NCBI GenBank assembly: GCA_019916065.1
Contig: CM034236.1
Coordinates: 18,428,805-18,492,804, forward strand
Direction of reading: 5' to 3'
Source: Vitellaria paradoxa
Taxonomy: Eukaryota; Streptophyta; Magnoliopsida; Ericales; Sapotaceae
DNA length: 64,000 bases
How positions within the stretch are numbered: position 1 is the first letter of the stretch; each line of letters starts with the position of its first letter. This document shows, one piece after another, positions 35,633-46,420 of the stretch. Made by a program: the position numbers and the translations under genes. The notes beneath the pieces were generated by a model, which was given only the letters and a program-made list of their open reading frames with translations, had not been told where the DNA came from and did not search any database.

Positions 35633-38196
35633 ATGGGTAGACTCGCGAATGAGCTCAAATCTGAGGAAAAAATTAGGGTTTTCAAGGAGAAATATCAAAT
35701 TCCTCAGAATGTAGAAATCAAGCTCGCCCAAGAGGGCGAGCGCGCACCAGGTGAATTCCCCATAGTAGCCATCACTGAAGGTGGCCTTAGGTTCCCCCTA
35801 CACTCTTTTCTTCGCTCTATGATGAGCATCCTAGACCTCGGCCCCAAGAACCTCACCCACAATTTTTATAGGATAGTCAATGGGTTAATAGAGATAAATA
35901 AGCGATACGGATTCCATATATCCGAGTGGGATCTACTTTACTGTTACTCTATCCAGAAGGTGAAAAAGGATGAGAACAGGTGGTATCTGAAATCTCGACC
36001 AGAAAAAGCCTTGGTCCATATGCTGCCTGATACAATTAAGTCAGAAAGTGACATGTGCGTCGTCACGGGTCACTGGACACACGATCCAGATGAAGATCGT
36101 TTTCCAATCGTCCCTCTGGTTTCTTTGGGCCCAGGTTGGTTGATTTCGAATGCTACTAGCTCTTACTCTTCTTCGACTGCCTGCTTTTTGGAAGCACACT
36201 AACTATTTGATTTGATTTCTATGCAGCCGACCAAGCAAAGAAGTTCTGGGCCGGCGATACTCGTGCTGATAAGGATCACCTCAATCAAGTGTTCAAGTTC
36301 CTCGGGGGTCCTGATCTTTATCCCTTCGCCAGAGTGGTTCCAATTTTGTTCAACTTCACCCCCACTCACCAAACGTTTATTACTCCCCCTCAAGGTTTCG
36401 CAACCTCGGAAGCTACCAGGCATCTCCAGTGGTGGTTCAGGGCTTCTGCTGAAAAGAAAGAAAATTTCTACGCACTGAAGCACCCAGGGTGGGTTCATCC
36501 ACCTTCCTTTGCCATCCATTTGGTTGCCGAGCAAGCTCTTACTCTAGAAGCAGCAATTCCTGATCCTACCGAACAACCGATGAGGCGGAGACTTGTTCTT
36601 TTGGACAAGGAGGAAGAAGAAGAAGAAGAAGAACTTGAACCTCCTCCCGCCTTTGAATACTTCTCCAACTCGGACGAAGAAGAGGAAAAGGGACATGGCC
36701 CCCAAAATCGACTACAAGAAACTTGCTCTGGCAAAAGCCAAGCAGCAAAAAATTGAGGAGGCAAATAAGAAGAAGGCCGAAGAGCAAAAGGCTGCTGGGA
36801 AGAGGAAGTTCGATGAGGGGAAGACCCCTGCTCCTGTAACTGCCGAGCAGATCCTCAAAGTAAAAATAGAAAAGAGGAAGGAGCAGGAGGCACTTCGACA
36901 GAAACCCTCTGGTCCCCCTGAGCAGAAGAAGGCCAAGACATTACCTACTGGGGCGGTTCAGGTCGTCGAGCAGCCAACATCGTCAAAGGGGACCACTGAA
37001 AATGGGGCAGCACCTTCCAAGGATGCGCCACCCAAGATCACTGAACCTATGCCTTTTCAGCCGATTGGGCCCGTGCCTCTCGCCATTGAATACCCAGCCA
37101 ACCCAGTTCGAGATTCTCCTCCCTTCATCCCACAAATCCTCATTCCCAGCCTTGAGTTTCCTCAAGGCTGACCATTTACCATTCAAGACACAGCTTTCCA
37201 TCATGCCGAGGAGTACCTCAAGGGTGTCCTTCCTCCTCGGGATGTCCAGGCTACGCGAAAAAATAAACTGGAGGACATCCACAAAACTTTGATGAAGAAC
37301 GCCATTTCTGTAAGTGTAATGATGTTCCCTTTAATGTTTTCCCTTTATGAATATCCTTTTGTCATTATGCTCTTTCTAACTCTTTGCTCTATCTACAGAC
37401 TTCTCTCTATACTATGGAGCTGATTGCTCGGAGCCAGGCCTTCGATGTCAGAGCTGAGCAGGATAGATCAGATATAAAGGATCTGAAATCAAATGTAAGG
37501 ACTTTGGAGAAGGAGAAGAAAAATCTCCAATCCGGCAATGATGCTTTGGCAAAAGAGAGAAGCCAGCTTCAAGATGAGAAAAAAGATCTCGAGCAACAGC
37601 TCAATACTGCCCTTGGCCAAGTAGCGGGAAGCAAGGCTCGCGTGGAGTCCATGGACAAAATCTTACTCAGGAAAGACGAAGAGTTATTGGAAACCAAGGG
37701 TAAACTTTCCAAGGCTGAGATTGAGCTATCCTCTTCTAAGGCTGAGCGAGAGATGCTTTCCAAGGAGTTGGAAGTTTCCAGAGCCGAGCACACCAAATCG
37801 AGGCAGGAGCTTGATAGCCTCCGAGCAGAGCTCGCACTCAAAACTCGAGCTCTGGAAGAAAAAGAAATCGCCCTCCAAGGAGCCGAGGAGAAAGCTAAGG
37901 CTGACGTTGAGGCTCAAATAAACGACTGCGTGGACCAGATGAGGGATGCTCATAATGACTTCTTCCTAGAGGGTTGGGAGGCTGCCATGAAGAAAAACAA
38001 CATTGATCACACCAACCCCATATATACAGAGGTCCCTTATCCTGATCCACAACGTCTAGTTCCTCAGTTCAGTTTCGAACGTCCACCTCAAACTCCTTTA
38101 ATCCAAACTGCCGAAGAAACCATTGATGAAGGCGGGGTTGAGGTGATAGTTCTCAGAAGGACACTACCTCCCAGGCACTCAAAGAGATTAATCTAG
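35633..38196 (+). CDS. Spliced antisense ORF of the younger Tat element
   Basis: Exon 1 (35633-36134) starts MGRLANELKSEEKIRVF and contains EGGLRFPLHSFLRSMM, matching the gypsy-type transposon (Transposase_28) proteins of plants. Intron 1 is 36135-36226 (AG/GTTGG...TATGCAG/CC). Exon 2 (36227-37309) continues phase-consistently with ADQAKKFWAGDTRADKDHL, then a run of Glu and a Lys-rich segment (MAPKIDYKKLALAKAKQ, in another frame, so a one-base shift near 36620-36690), and a TGA at 37169. Intron 2 is 37310-37398 (GTAAGTG...CTACAG). Exon 3 (37399-38196) has a long heptad-like coiled coil and ends RHSKRLI. Antisense ORFs at this place are known in Tat elements; the role is unknown. With one shift and one stop this copy is damaged. 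Confidence 0.72.
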
Positions 38197-39018
38197 TTGT
38201 GGAGAGTGATCCTACTAAGGAGGGAGAGAAGTGAGCCCCTTAGTCCCTTCTTGTTTTGCTTTTAACTCCATTTAGTTGTAAAGACACAATGAACAATGTA
38301 AAATTTTCATTTTGAATGAATGGAAGTATTTCAGTCTTTTCTAATCTGTTACCTTGCTTTGCTTTTCATGTCTTTGCCTCTTTATAATTGTTGATGAACT
38401 GATTAAAGAATACCTTGACTTGGTCGCTGATGAAGTCATAAGAAGTGCAGCCGAAGAATATCTTGATGTATTCTCATACGAAATAGCTACAAATCCTTAC
38501 AATAAATGTTGATGCATTTTCTTAAGCTTTGTTAGGATAGTGTCCACAGTTGACAGCAATGTAAATTGTAACTGTATTCAGAAATACATAATAAAAATTT
38601 ATGAATTGTTTCCTTACTTGCTTTCACCCATTGGGGGTTTACCTTACTGTTCATATGTTTCGTGCTTGTGTTCAAGTAAGTACTTTGAATGAACTTGGAT
38701 CATTAATCAAACTTTAATCAAACAATCATAAAGAGGATAACAAGTTCAAGTAATAAATTGCTTTTCATCAAGTAACTTTAAGCTTTTGATAAAGAGGAGT
38801 AACTTTAATAAATCTCACATACCTCAATGAGCTCGGCTGTCCTCCAGCTTACATATAGCAACGGAGGTGCCTACCTTGTGATAAAATTTCGCTTTTCATA
38901 TCAACGCTGAGCACTGATGAAGTGATTCTTTGAGCTTTGAGAGCTTTTGCTTATCACTGCCGAGCTTCCTTGAAATGATTCCTTGAATTTTGAGAGCTTT
39001 TGCTTCAAGTGTACCAAC
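38197..39018. other. Spacer after the antisense ORF
   Basis: The antisense ORF's likely 3' UTR has AATGAATGG and AATAAA-like words (about 38320, 38590). There is no further ORF of note. The right end grades into the tandem array. Confidence 0.5.
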
Positions 39019-39665
39019 GCTAGGCAAACTGAGCGTGGCTCCTTTAGCAATCCTTTTCAATAAGCTAAGGAATTGAATCCCAGCTTAAAGAGAGTGCCTG
39101 GTCAACACATAAATCAGGATTGGACCGACATCCAAAGGGATGTGGCATCTTTCTGTACCAATGGTCGGGAAGCCGAACATGGTTCCTTTTTGATAATCCT
39201 TTTCAGAAAATCGAGGAATTGAATCCCAGTTTAAAGAGAGCACCTAGTCAGTCAATAAACCAGGGTTGAACCTGCACCCAAAGGGTGCGGTTCCCTTTCT
39301 GTTCCAACGTTTGGCAAGCCGAGCATGGCTCATTTCTAATAATCCTTTTCAATAAGCCGAGGAACCGAATCTCAGTTTAAAGAGAAACCTAGTCAGTCAA
39401 TAAACCGGGACCGAACCGACACCCCAATGGGATGTGGCTCCCTTTCTGTACCAACGTTCGAAAAACCGAGCGTGGATCCTTTCTGATAATCCTTTTCAAT
39501 AAGCCGAGGAACCGAATCTCAGCCTAAAAAGAATACCTGGTCAGTAAATAAACCAAGACTGAACCGACATCCAAAGGGACGTAGCATCTTTCTGTACCAA
39601 TGCTCGGCAAGCCGAGCATGGCTCCTTTCTGAACCAACACCCAAAGGGATGTGGCAGCTTTCTAT
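39019..39665. repeat. Tandem array, about five units of 140-150 bp
   Basis: Units carry GTACCAACG(C/T)TCGGCAAGCCGAGCATGGCTCC-like words at about 39019, 39157, 39300, 39448 and 39594, followed by AATCCTTTTCAATAAGCCGAGG and CCAAAGGGATGTGGC. CTCGGCAAGCCGAG is itself an inverted repeat. The array lies between pol and the antisense ORF, the same slot as the array 7983-8505 in the older element. Confidence 0.85.
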
Positions 39666-39771
39666 TAAACACTTAATTGTCTTAAGCTTTTGTAATTGCT
39701 TTATTTGCTTACATAAAAGAATAGTTTTTCAATGAATGTACAAAGTCTTTTACAATGAATGTACAATAACA

Positions 39772-42700
39772 TTAATGATAATACAGTTTCAAGTGGGCTA
39801 TATTCCACGGTCTTTTGATTGGCTTTCCTTCCATGTCAGTCAACCTGTAAGCTCCGTTGCCGAGCACCTCCGAGACGAGGAATGGTCCTTCCCAATTGGC
39901 TCCAAGCTTTCCTTCGATCTGGTCCTTTTAGCTTCCCATCAATTTTCTTAACACCAAGTCGCCAACGCTGAATTCTCTATGTCTGACCCCTTTGTTGAAT
40001 TTCCTCCTTGTCTCTTGCTGGTAGTTGGCTAACCTTAATGTGGCCAGTTCCCTTCTTTCATCAATTAGATCTAGACTCACCGCCATGGCTTTATCATTCT
40101 CTCCTTTATCAAAGGGTAGAGTTCTAATGCTCGGCAGGCCAACTTCCAGCGGAATGACGGCTTCAACTCCATAAGTTAAAGAGAAGGGAGATTCTCCAGT
40201 TGATCTTCTTGGGGTTGTTCGGTATGTCCAAAGCACTGACGGCAATTCATCTACCCATTTCCCCTTTGCTGCCTCCAGTCTTTTCTTGATACCACTGAGA
40301 ATGACATTGTTTGTAATTTCGGCTTGACCATTGCTCTGGGGGTAAACTGGTGTTGAGTAAATATTTTTGATTCCATATCTAGAACAATACTCCCTGAAAG
40401 CGGCACTGTCAAATTGTATCCCATTGTCGGAAATAAGTGTCCTAGGGATGCCATACCTGGTAATGATGTTCTTCCAAACAAATCAAATGGTATCAGCGTC
40501 TCTGATATGGGCCAAAAGTTCTGCTTCCACCCATTTAGTGAAGTAGTCAGTACCGATCACTAAAAACTTTCTATTTCCTGAAGCAGTGGGCAGTGGTCCC
40601 ACAATGTCGAGCCCCCATTAGGCGAATGGCCAAAGACTGGTCAGCGGGCTGAGTTCTTGTGCTGGCTGGTGAGGTATGGGAGCAAACTTCTGGCATTTCT
40701 TGCACTTCCGAACATAGGCATGAGCATCATACCCCATCCTCGACCACCAATACCCTTGTGTAATAGTTCGGTGTGCCAATGATCTGCCCCCAGTATGTGC
40801 TCCGCAGACCCCTTCATGTAGCTCATAGAGGAAGTCTTGCACTTTGTCAGGATGAACACAAAGAAGATAAGGACCTGTGAAGGACTTTTTGTACAGCTTG
40901 TGATCAGGAGAAAGTCAAAATCTGGTAGCCTTTATCCTCAGTTTTTTCGATTTTGTTTTGTCCTCTGGGAGAGTCCCATCCTTTAGGTAAACAATGATTG
41001 GATCCATCCAAGATGGAGCCAATTCAGTACACATTACCTCTTCATCTTTTGTTATGCTCGGCTTCTTGAGAATTTCTAGGAAAACCTGATCGGTCAGCCT
41101 TATTCGAGAAGAGGCAGCCAGCGTAGCAAGTGCGTCAGCATGAGCATTATAATCTCTCCCAATGAGCTCCATGCTAGCTTTATTAAAATCTCCAATCTTC
41201 TTCTTTGCCAATTGTAGATATTCTGCCATCTTCTCACTTCTAGCCATATACTCACCCTTTAGCTGGTTGGCAACCAACTAAGAGTCGGTCTTTATTACAA
41301 CATCGTTTGCCATCAATCGCCGAGCAATGTTGAGCCCGGCTAGGAGAGCTTCATACTCTGCCTCATTATTAGTAACCTCAAATTCAAGTTTTATTGCATA
41401 TTCAATAGTGACCCCTTCCGGCGTAGTCAAAACAATGCCTACCCCACCGCCCTTCCTAGACGAAGACCGATCAACCTCAATCTGCCAAGGTTGTTCGTCT
41501 TCGCCGTGTTCGGCTGGGGCAGACCTTATTTCCACTTGCCATACTTCTTCCGTTGGGCCTGGAGCTGGGGTGGTAAATTTCGCTACAAAATCAACTAATA
41601 CTTGAGCTTTTATTGCGGTTCTTAGAATAAATTTTATGTCAAATACACCGAGGGAAACTGCCCATTTCGCCATCCTACCAGATACATCAGCCCTTTTTAA
41701 TACATGGCCAATTGACTGATCGGTGACCACCTGAATGGTGTGGGCATGGAAGTAATGGGCTAACTTCCTAGATGCCATCACCAATGCCAAGGTCAACTTT
41801 TCTAGAGGAAGGTATCTGGTCTCTGCCCTTTGCATTGTCTTGCTGACATAATAAATAGGACGCTGCTTCCCTTTTTCCTCCCTTAGCAGGACGGCACTGA
41901 CTGCATGTTCTGAAACTGCTAGATATAGTTGCAAAATATCCCCCGACTGCGGTGTTGACAATATCGGGACAGTTGTCAGGTATTCTTTAAGTTTCTCCAG
42001 TGCTGCGTCTGCCTCAGCATCCCATTGCATCTTATTTGCACCCCTTATCAATCTGAAGAATGGTCGGCATTTGTCAGATGATCTACTGATGAACCGATTG
42101 AGTGCCGCCACCATCCCTGTGAGCTTTTGGACTTCCTTTTTAGTGCGCGGAGGAGAAACAGATCAGATTGCTTGTATTTGATCAGGATCAACTTCGATTC
42201 CACTTCTGCTCACTAAGTGGCCCAAAAATTTGCCCGAACCAACTCCGAATGCACACTTGGTAGCATTTAATTTTAACCCGTACTGGTCAAGGGTTGAATA
42301 GACATGCTGGAGATGTTGAAGATGAGTGTTCGGCTCCTTACTTTTTACCACCATGTCATCAATTTAGACCTCAATCGTCTGTCCGAGATCTTCTCTGAAT
42401 ATTTTCGTGACTAACCGTTGGTAGGTGGCTCCAGCGTTCTTTAATCCAAATGGTATAACCCTATAACAGTATATACCTTGAGGGATTATGAAAGAAGTCT
42501 TTTCCTCATCAGGGTCGAACATAAGGATCTGGTGGTATCCCCTATACGCATCTAGGAACGACATCCTGGAACATCCAGCCATTGAGTCAACGAGTTGGTC
42601 GATCTTCGGCAAGGGAAATGGATCCTTTGGGCAGGCTTTATTCAGATCCGTGTAATCTACGCAAACTCTCCATTTCCCATTCTTCTTCTTGACCACGACT

Positions 42701-43580
42701 GTGTTGGCTAACCACTTCGGATATGAAACTTCCTGGATGGCCTCAGCCTCCAACAATCGGTCGACCTCCTCTATGACAGCCTCCGCATGCTGGAGAGCTG
42801 ACCTCCTCACCTTTTGTACTACAGGTTTTGCCCTCAGATTTACATTCAGCTTATGAGTGATAATTTCGGGAGAAATACCTGACATTTTATGTGGAGTCCA
42901 GGCGAATGTTCCGATATTCTTCAAGAGCATCTCCGTTAATTCCAGTTTCTCCTCAGCGCTAAAATTTGTGCCAACCAAGAAGAATTTGTCATCCTCAATA
43001 GGGCCAATCTGATACTTCTCTAAGCCTTCAATGGCTTTCTTCTGTGGATCACCGCCGACATCATCGATCTTTAGGGTGTCCTCGGGCAGCTCTGTCAATT
43101 GGACTTGCACGGGAATAGTTTTGGATTTGATGGCTGCAGTGAAACACTTTTGAGAAATGTCTTGGTCCCCCAAGATAGCGATCACTTTCCCACCATATGT
43201 AAACTTCAACACTTGATGGTAGGTTGAGGGGACCACCTTCAAGGCGTGAATCCATGACTTTCCTACTATAGCGTTGTAGGAAGAAGGTGAATCCACAACA
43301 GTGAACTCAACCTCTTGCTCCATCGGGCCCACACGGACAGGAATAACAACCCTGCCCAGAGGCCAAACAGAGGCAGAATTAAATCCTATGAGGGGACATT
43401 CTGCCGGTTCCAAATCCTCTTCAGTCAATTCGAGCTTCTTAAACAAGCTCAGGAACATGACCTCTGTTGAACTTCCTGCATCAACCAAAATTTTCCTCAC
43501 TTCGGAGTTGAACATGCCCAAAGTTATTACCAGGGCATCATTGTGCGGCGACTGAACACCAGAGTGCTCGTCTTCACGAA
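39772..43580 (-). pseudogene. pol of the younger Tat element, nearly complete
   Basis: On the minus strand: protease with KILVDAGSSTEVMF (about 43490); a 385-codon open block to 42364 with RT fingers (KWRVCVDYTDLNKACPK) and IPFGLKNAG. The block ends because the Tyr codon of the RT catalytic Y-I-D-D box is TAA (42364-42366). Then come IDDMVVKS, RT thumb, RNase H (MQRAETRYLPLEKLTLAL), the second RNase H (GGGVGIVLTTPEG) and integrase: zinc finger (HEGVCGAHTGG, CKKCQKF), then a core with the three acidic positions readable (GTDYF, ISDNGIQF, NGQAEI) and a tail ending at 39772. Other stops are few (about 42160, 41278, 40615, 40488, 39925). Confidence 0.88.
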
Positions 43581-45389
43581 GGTGATTCCCTCCGTGGTAG
43601 CTTTTCTCAGGCGCTTGCTCGGCTGACCTGCAACACCCAAGATTTCTCGACTTTGTGGATCAGGGGCATAGTTGATGACGCTCTGGGGCCGCTGCTTCAT
43701 ATGGATTACATGGATGACTGCGGGTCTAGGAACATCTCTACGTGGTCTGGCTCTTAGTGGGGGTTGCACCTCCTCGGCAGTCTCATCCCTGGGTAACTCT
43801 TCTCGTTGCCTTCTGGGCTCTCTGTCCTGCGGGGCTGTCTCCCCAGTCCTACCTTCATCTATGAACTCTTTAAGGTGGCCCTTCTGTACCAATTCCTCCA
43901 GATGGTGCCACAATGATCGGCAGGACCCGGTGTGGTGCCCCCTATCTTGGTGGTACGCACAATAATCCTTGGAATTCTCCTTTCCAGGGAAATCTGGCAA
44001 CTTCCCGGGCCATCTGAAATATGGCTTATTCTTGATTTGAGGGAGGATCTTGAAGATTGGCACTTTGAACACCGTATTGATCGCCTCGAAGACGGACTTC
44101 TCTTCATCTAAGAATCGGCCTTTTCCTCGGCTTTTGTTTCCTCTTTGGCCATGGGATCTTCCTTCTTTCTGTTCGGCTGGCTGTGTCTCGTCCTCCACCT
44201 TGGCATATTTCTCAATCCGGCACATGAGGTCTGACATATTGGCCGCAGGCTTTTTGATCAGAGAGAGCCACAGCCTATCCTCCTTCCGCAACCCCAACTT
44301 GAATGAAGTAACGGCCAATTGCTCTGAACACTCTCTCACCTCATTGTAGAGCTCCAAGTACCGGCGTGAATAATCTCTCAATGATTCTCCAGCTTTTCTC
44401 TTCATAGTGAGGAGAACGTCAGCGATTTTTTGCTGTTTTGTGTTAGCCAAAAATCGGGTGACGAATTCCTCTGCCACTTACTGCCAGCTCCGAATACTGC
44501 CAGGGGGCAATTTATGGAACCATTAGAGTGCTGTATCCCCCAAGCTGGGAGGGAATACTCTACACATGAGATGATCATTGCTACTCTATAGCGTCATGGC
44601 TTGCATGTAATGGCGATAATGGGCCAGGGGGTCAGTCCTGCCATCATAGAGATTAAGCCTTGGAGTTTGGAACTTCTCCGGAGGCTCTGCGTTAGTAATT
44701 TCATCAATGAACGGAGAGGCTGAGATCCTCCCCAAAGCTTTCCTTGCCATCATGCGTGTGCTTTGGCCCTGAGCACCCCATTCCTCTTCATGCCCCCATC
44801 CCTCTACCTTCGGTTTTCTCGCCCTCTTGCATCTTAAAGTTACCTCTTCTTACTCAGAGCTATCCGCATCTTCTGAGTACGCCTCTGGAATCTTTTTGGA
44901 TGAACTCTTTTTAAGGTGCACTTTGGTGAGCGGGCCAACGTCAAATCTCGCGCCACGTTTTCCAATAGTTTTAACATGGCGCGAGCCCTTCCTGGAATGA
45001 GTGACATCACGTCGCGAGTGAGAGCGCACCTCCTCTTCTTCATAGGTATCTCCTTCATTTTTCTCAGTGGGGTCCTCGTAGAGAGCATCATAACTTTTGT
45101 CGAATTCTGAATCAGATTGATCAGAATCGACTGCGTGGCCCACGGCAGACTTTCCCTTTCTTTTACTTAATTTCAACAAAATCTCCTCCAATTCTGCCTG
45201 CTTCTCGTTGGCCTTAGCCATCAACTCCTCTCTTCGTTTTAGTGCCTCTGGGTCCTCCGTTTTCTTTCTCCTGGCGTGCTCCAGACCCGGAGTCCGGATA
45301 ACTAACGCACTCCCTTTAGTCTTAGCAGAGGTAGAACCGTCCCCTACCCGTGGAGATAGTGGCGGGGTAGTGTTTCCTCCTGAAGTCAT
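43527..45389 (-). pseudogene. gag of the younger Tat element
   Basis: It starts MTSGGNTTPPLSPRVGDG at 45389. An acidic/basic N-terminal part reaches a TAA near 44850; capsid follows with three more stops (about 44595, 44516, 44479). Then 44477-43527 is open: LLTMKRKAGESLRDYSRRYL (capsid C-terminal region) and a nucleocapsid-like CAYHQDRGHHTGSC. The frame ends at 43527, with pol in another frame after about 43580, so a shift separates gag and pol. Whether this is programmed or damage cannot be told from one copy. Confidence 0.82.
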
Positions 45390-45462
45390 CGTGTGAATAA
45401 CTGCTAGAAACTTGATAAAGAACTGAGAATAGTGCTAATGAGCGACAAGACAGGGCTAAACA

Positions 45463-45485
45463 ACGGGCCCCACGGTGGGCACCAA
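45463..45485 (-). promoter_or_regulatory. Primer binding site of the younger Tat element
   Basis: On the minus strand TTGGTGCCCACCGTGGGGCC directly follows the LTR end. It is placed and shaped like the site at 10050-10074 but is not identical, so the two elements may use different tRNA primers. Confidence 0.6.
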
Positions 45486-46420
45486 TGTTCGGCAGTAAAA
45501 TTTACCACCGAAACTGCTGACCACGCCAACTGAAAATGCAATCGACAACCTGCCGAACAAAGACAAAAGAAAGGTTACAGCCGGAGTGGAGATCTCTGGC
45601 CGGAAAACCCTCCGATGCTTAAGTCAGCAAGTAGCTCAAAGAAGAAAGCTTTTTCAGAGAAGAAATGAGTAGTAGCTTAAGTTGGCAATAGTCAGCCTAC
45701 CGTAATTGTTTAGTGGAATATCCTATTTATAGTAATGTGAACAATAAATAAAATATACCTATGATTTGATATCATCCATGCTTCCATGTTCCTTTTTATC
45801 ATCTATGCTTCCGTGTTCCTTTTTTCCTTCCTTGCTTTAAATGCCTTTCACGGTCCATTTAATGCCTCATATCTTTCATTTAATAATCCATACCTTTCAT
45901 TTAATACTTCTGGTAGTTAAACACGGTAATATAGCCAAAACTCTGTGGTCAAACTGTCTTCTTGTCACACCCGTCAACTACTCATAACGAAATGAACTGA
46001 CTCAGTCACTTCCTCAGAGATAAATACCTAGTTCAGTCATAACTATGGTGCATTTATAGTTATGACCCCTCCTTAAGGCTGTGGGTCCTGGATCCAACAA
46101 TTTCTAACCGTCAATCGATGGGCCGAACAAATTAGCTATTGAGGTCTTCGGCTATAGCCACGTAGTAACATATTATCCATAGATACTAAGAATCAAGGTA
46201 TCCCTTAAAATATTAACCCAAAAACACGTACCCGTGTATAACACTCACGTGGACCTCTCGTGCCATCAATAAACTGTTCGGCAGAACACTACGTGCCACG
46301 TTTCAACGTGCTCGGTGAATGATTACGTAAATCACACAAATATGCTCAGCATTGGGCCACGTAGCACCTTAACTATACTTGTTCGGCACTCCGTACGTTA
46401 AAGTATTATTTTGCCCAACA
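45486..46420 (-). repeat. LTR, right (5' LTR of the younger Tat element)
   Basis: 935 bp, TGTTCGGCAGTAAAATT to GCCCAACA. A tandem duplication at about 45772-45825 (TATCATCCATGCTTCC, then ATCATCTATGCTTCC) explains most of the extra length over the left LTR. Confidence 0.9.

Larger units (their letters stand above)
34220..46420 (-). mobile_element. Younger Tat-lineage Ty3/gypsy element inside the ANKRD13-like exon
   Basis: LTRs at 34220-35127 and 45486-46420 both run TGTTCGG...GCCCAACA. The perfect TSD CTTAT lies at 34215-34219 and 46421-46425. gag-pol is on the minus strand (45389 to 39772), a tandem array is at 39019-39665, and an antisense ORF is on the plus strand (35633-38196). A purine tract (AGAGTGGGGACAAAA on the minus strand) touches the left LTR and the primer site touches the right one. 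The LTRs match at roughly nine in ten or more positions by eye over the first 245 bases, so it is much younger than 559-10700. Dual RNase H and the antisense ORF place it in the Tat lineage. A handful of stops make it non-autonomous. Confidence 0.93.

Noticed and set aside
36495..36787. Minus-strand Ser-rich ORFs
   Set aside because: Shadows of the Glu-rich run (GAAGAAGAA) of the antisense ORF.
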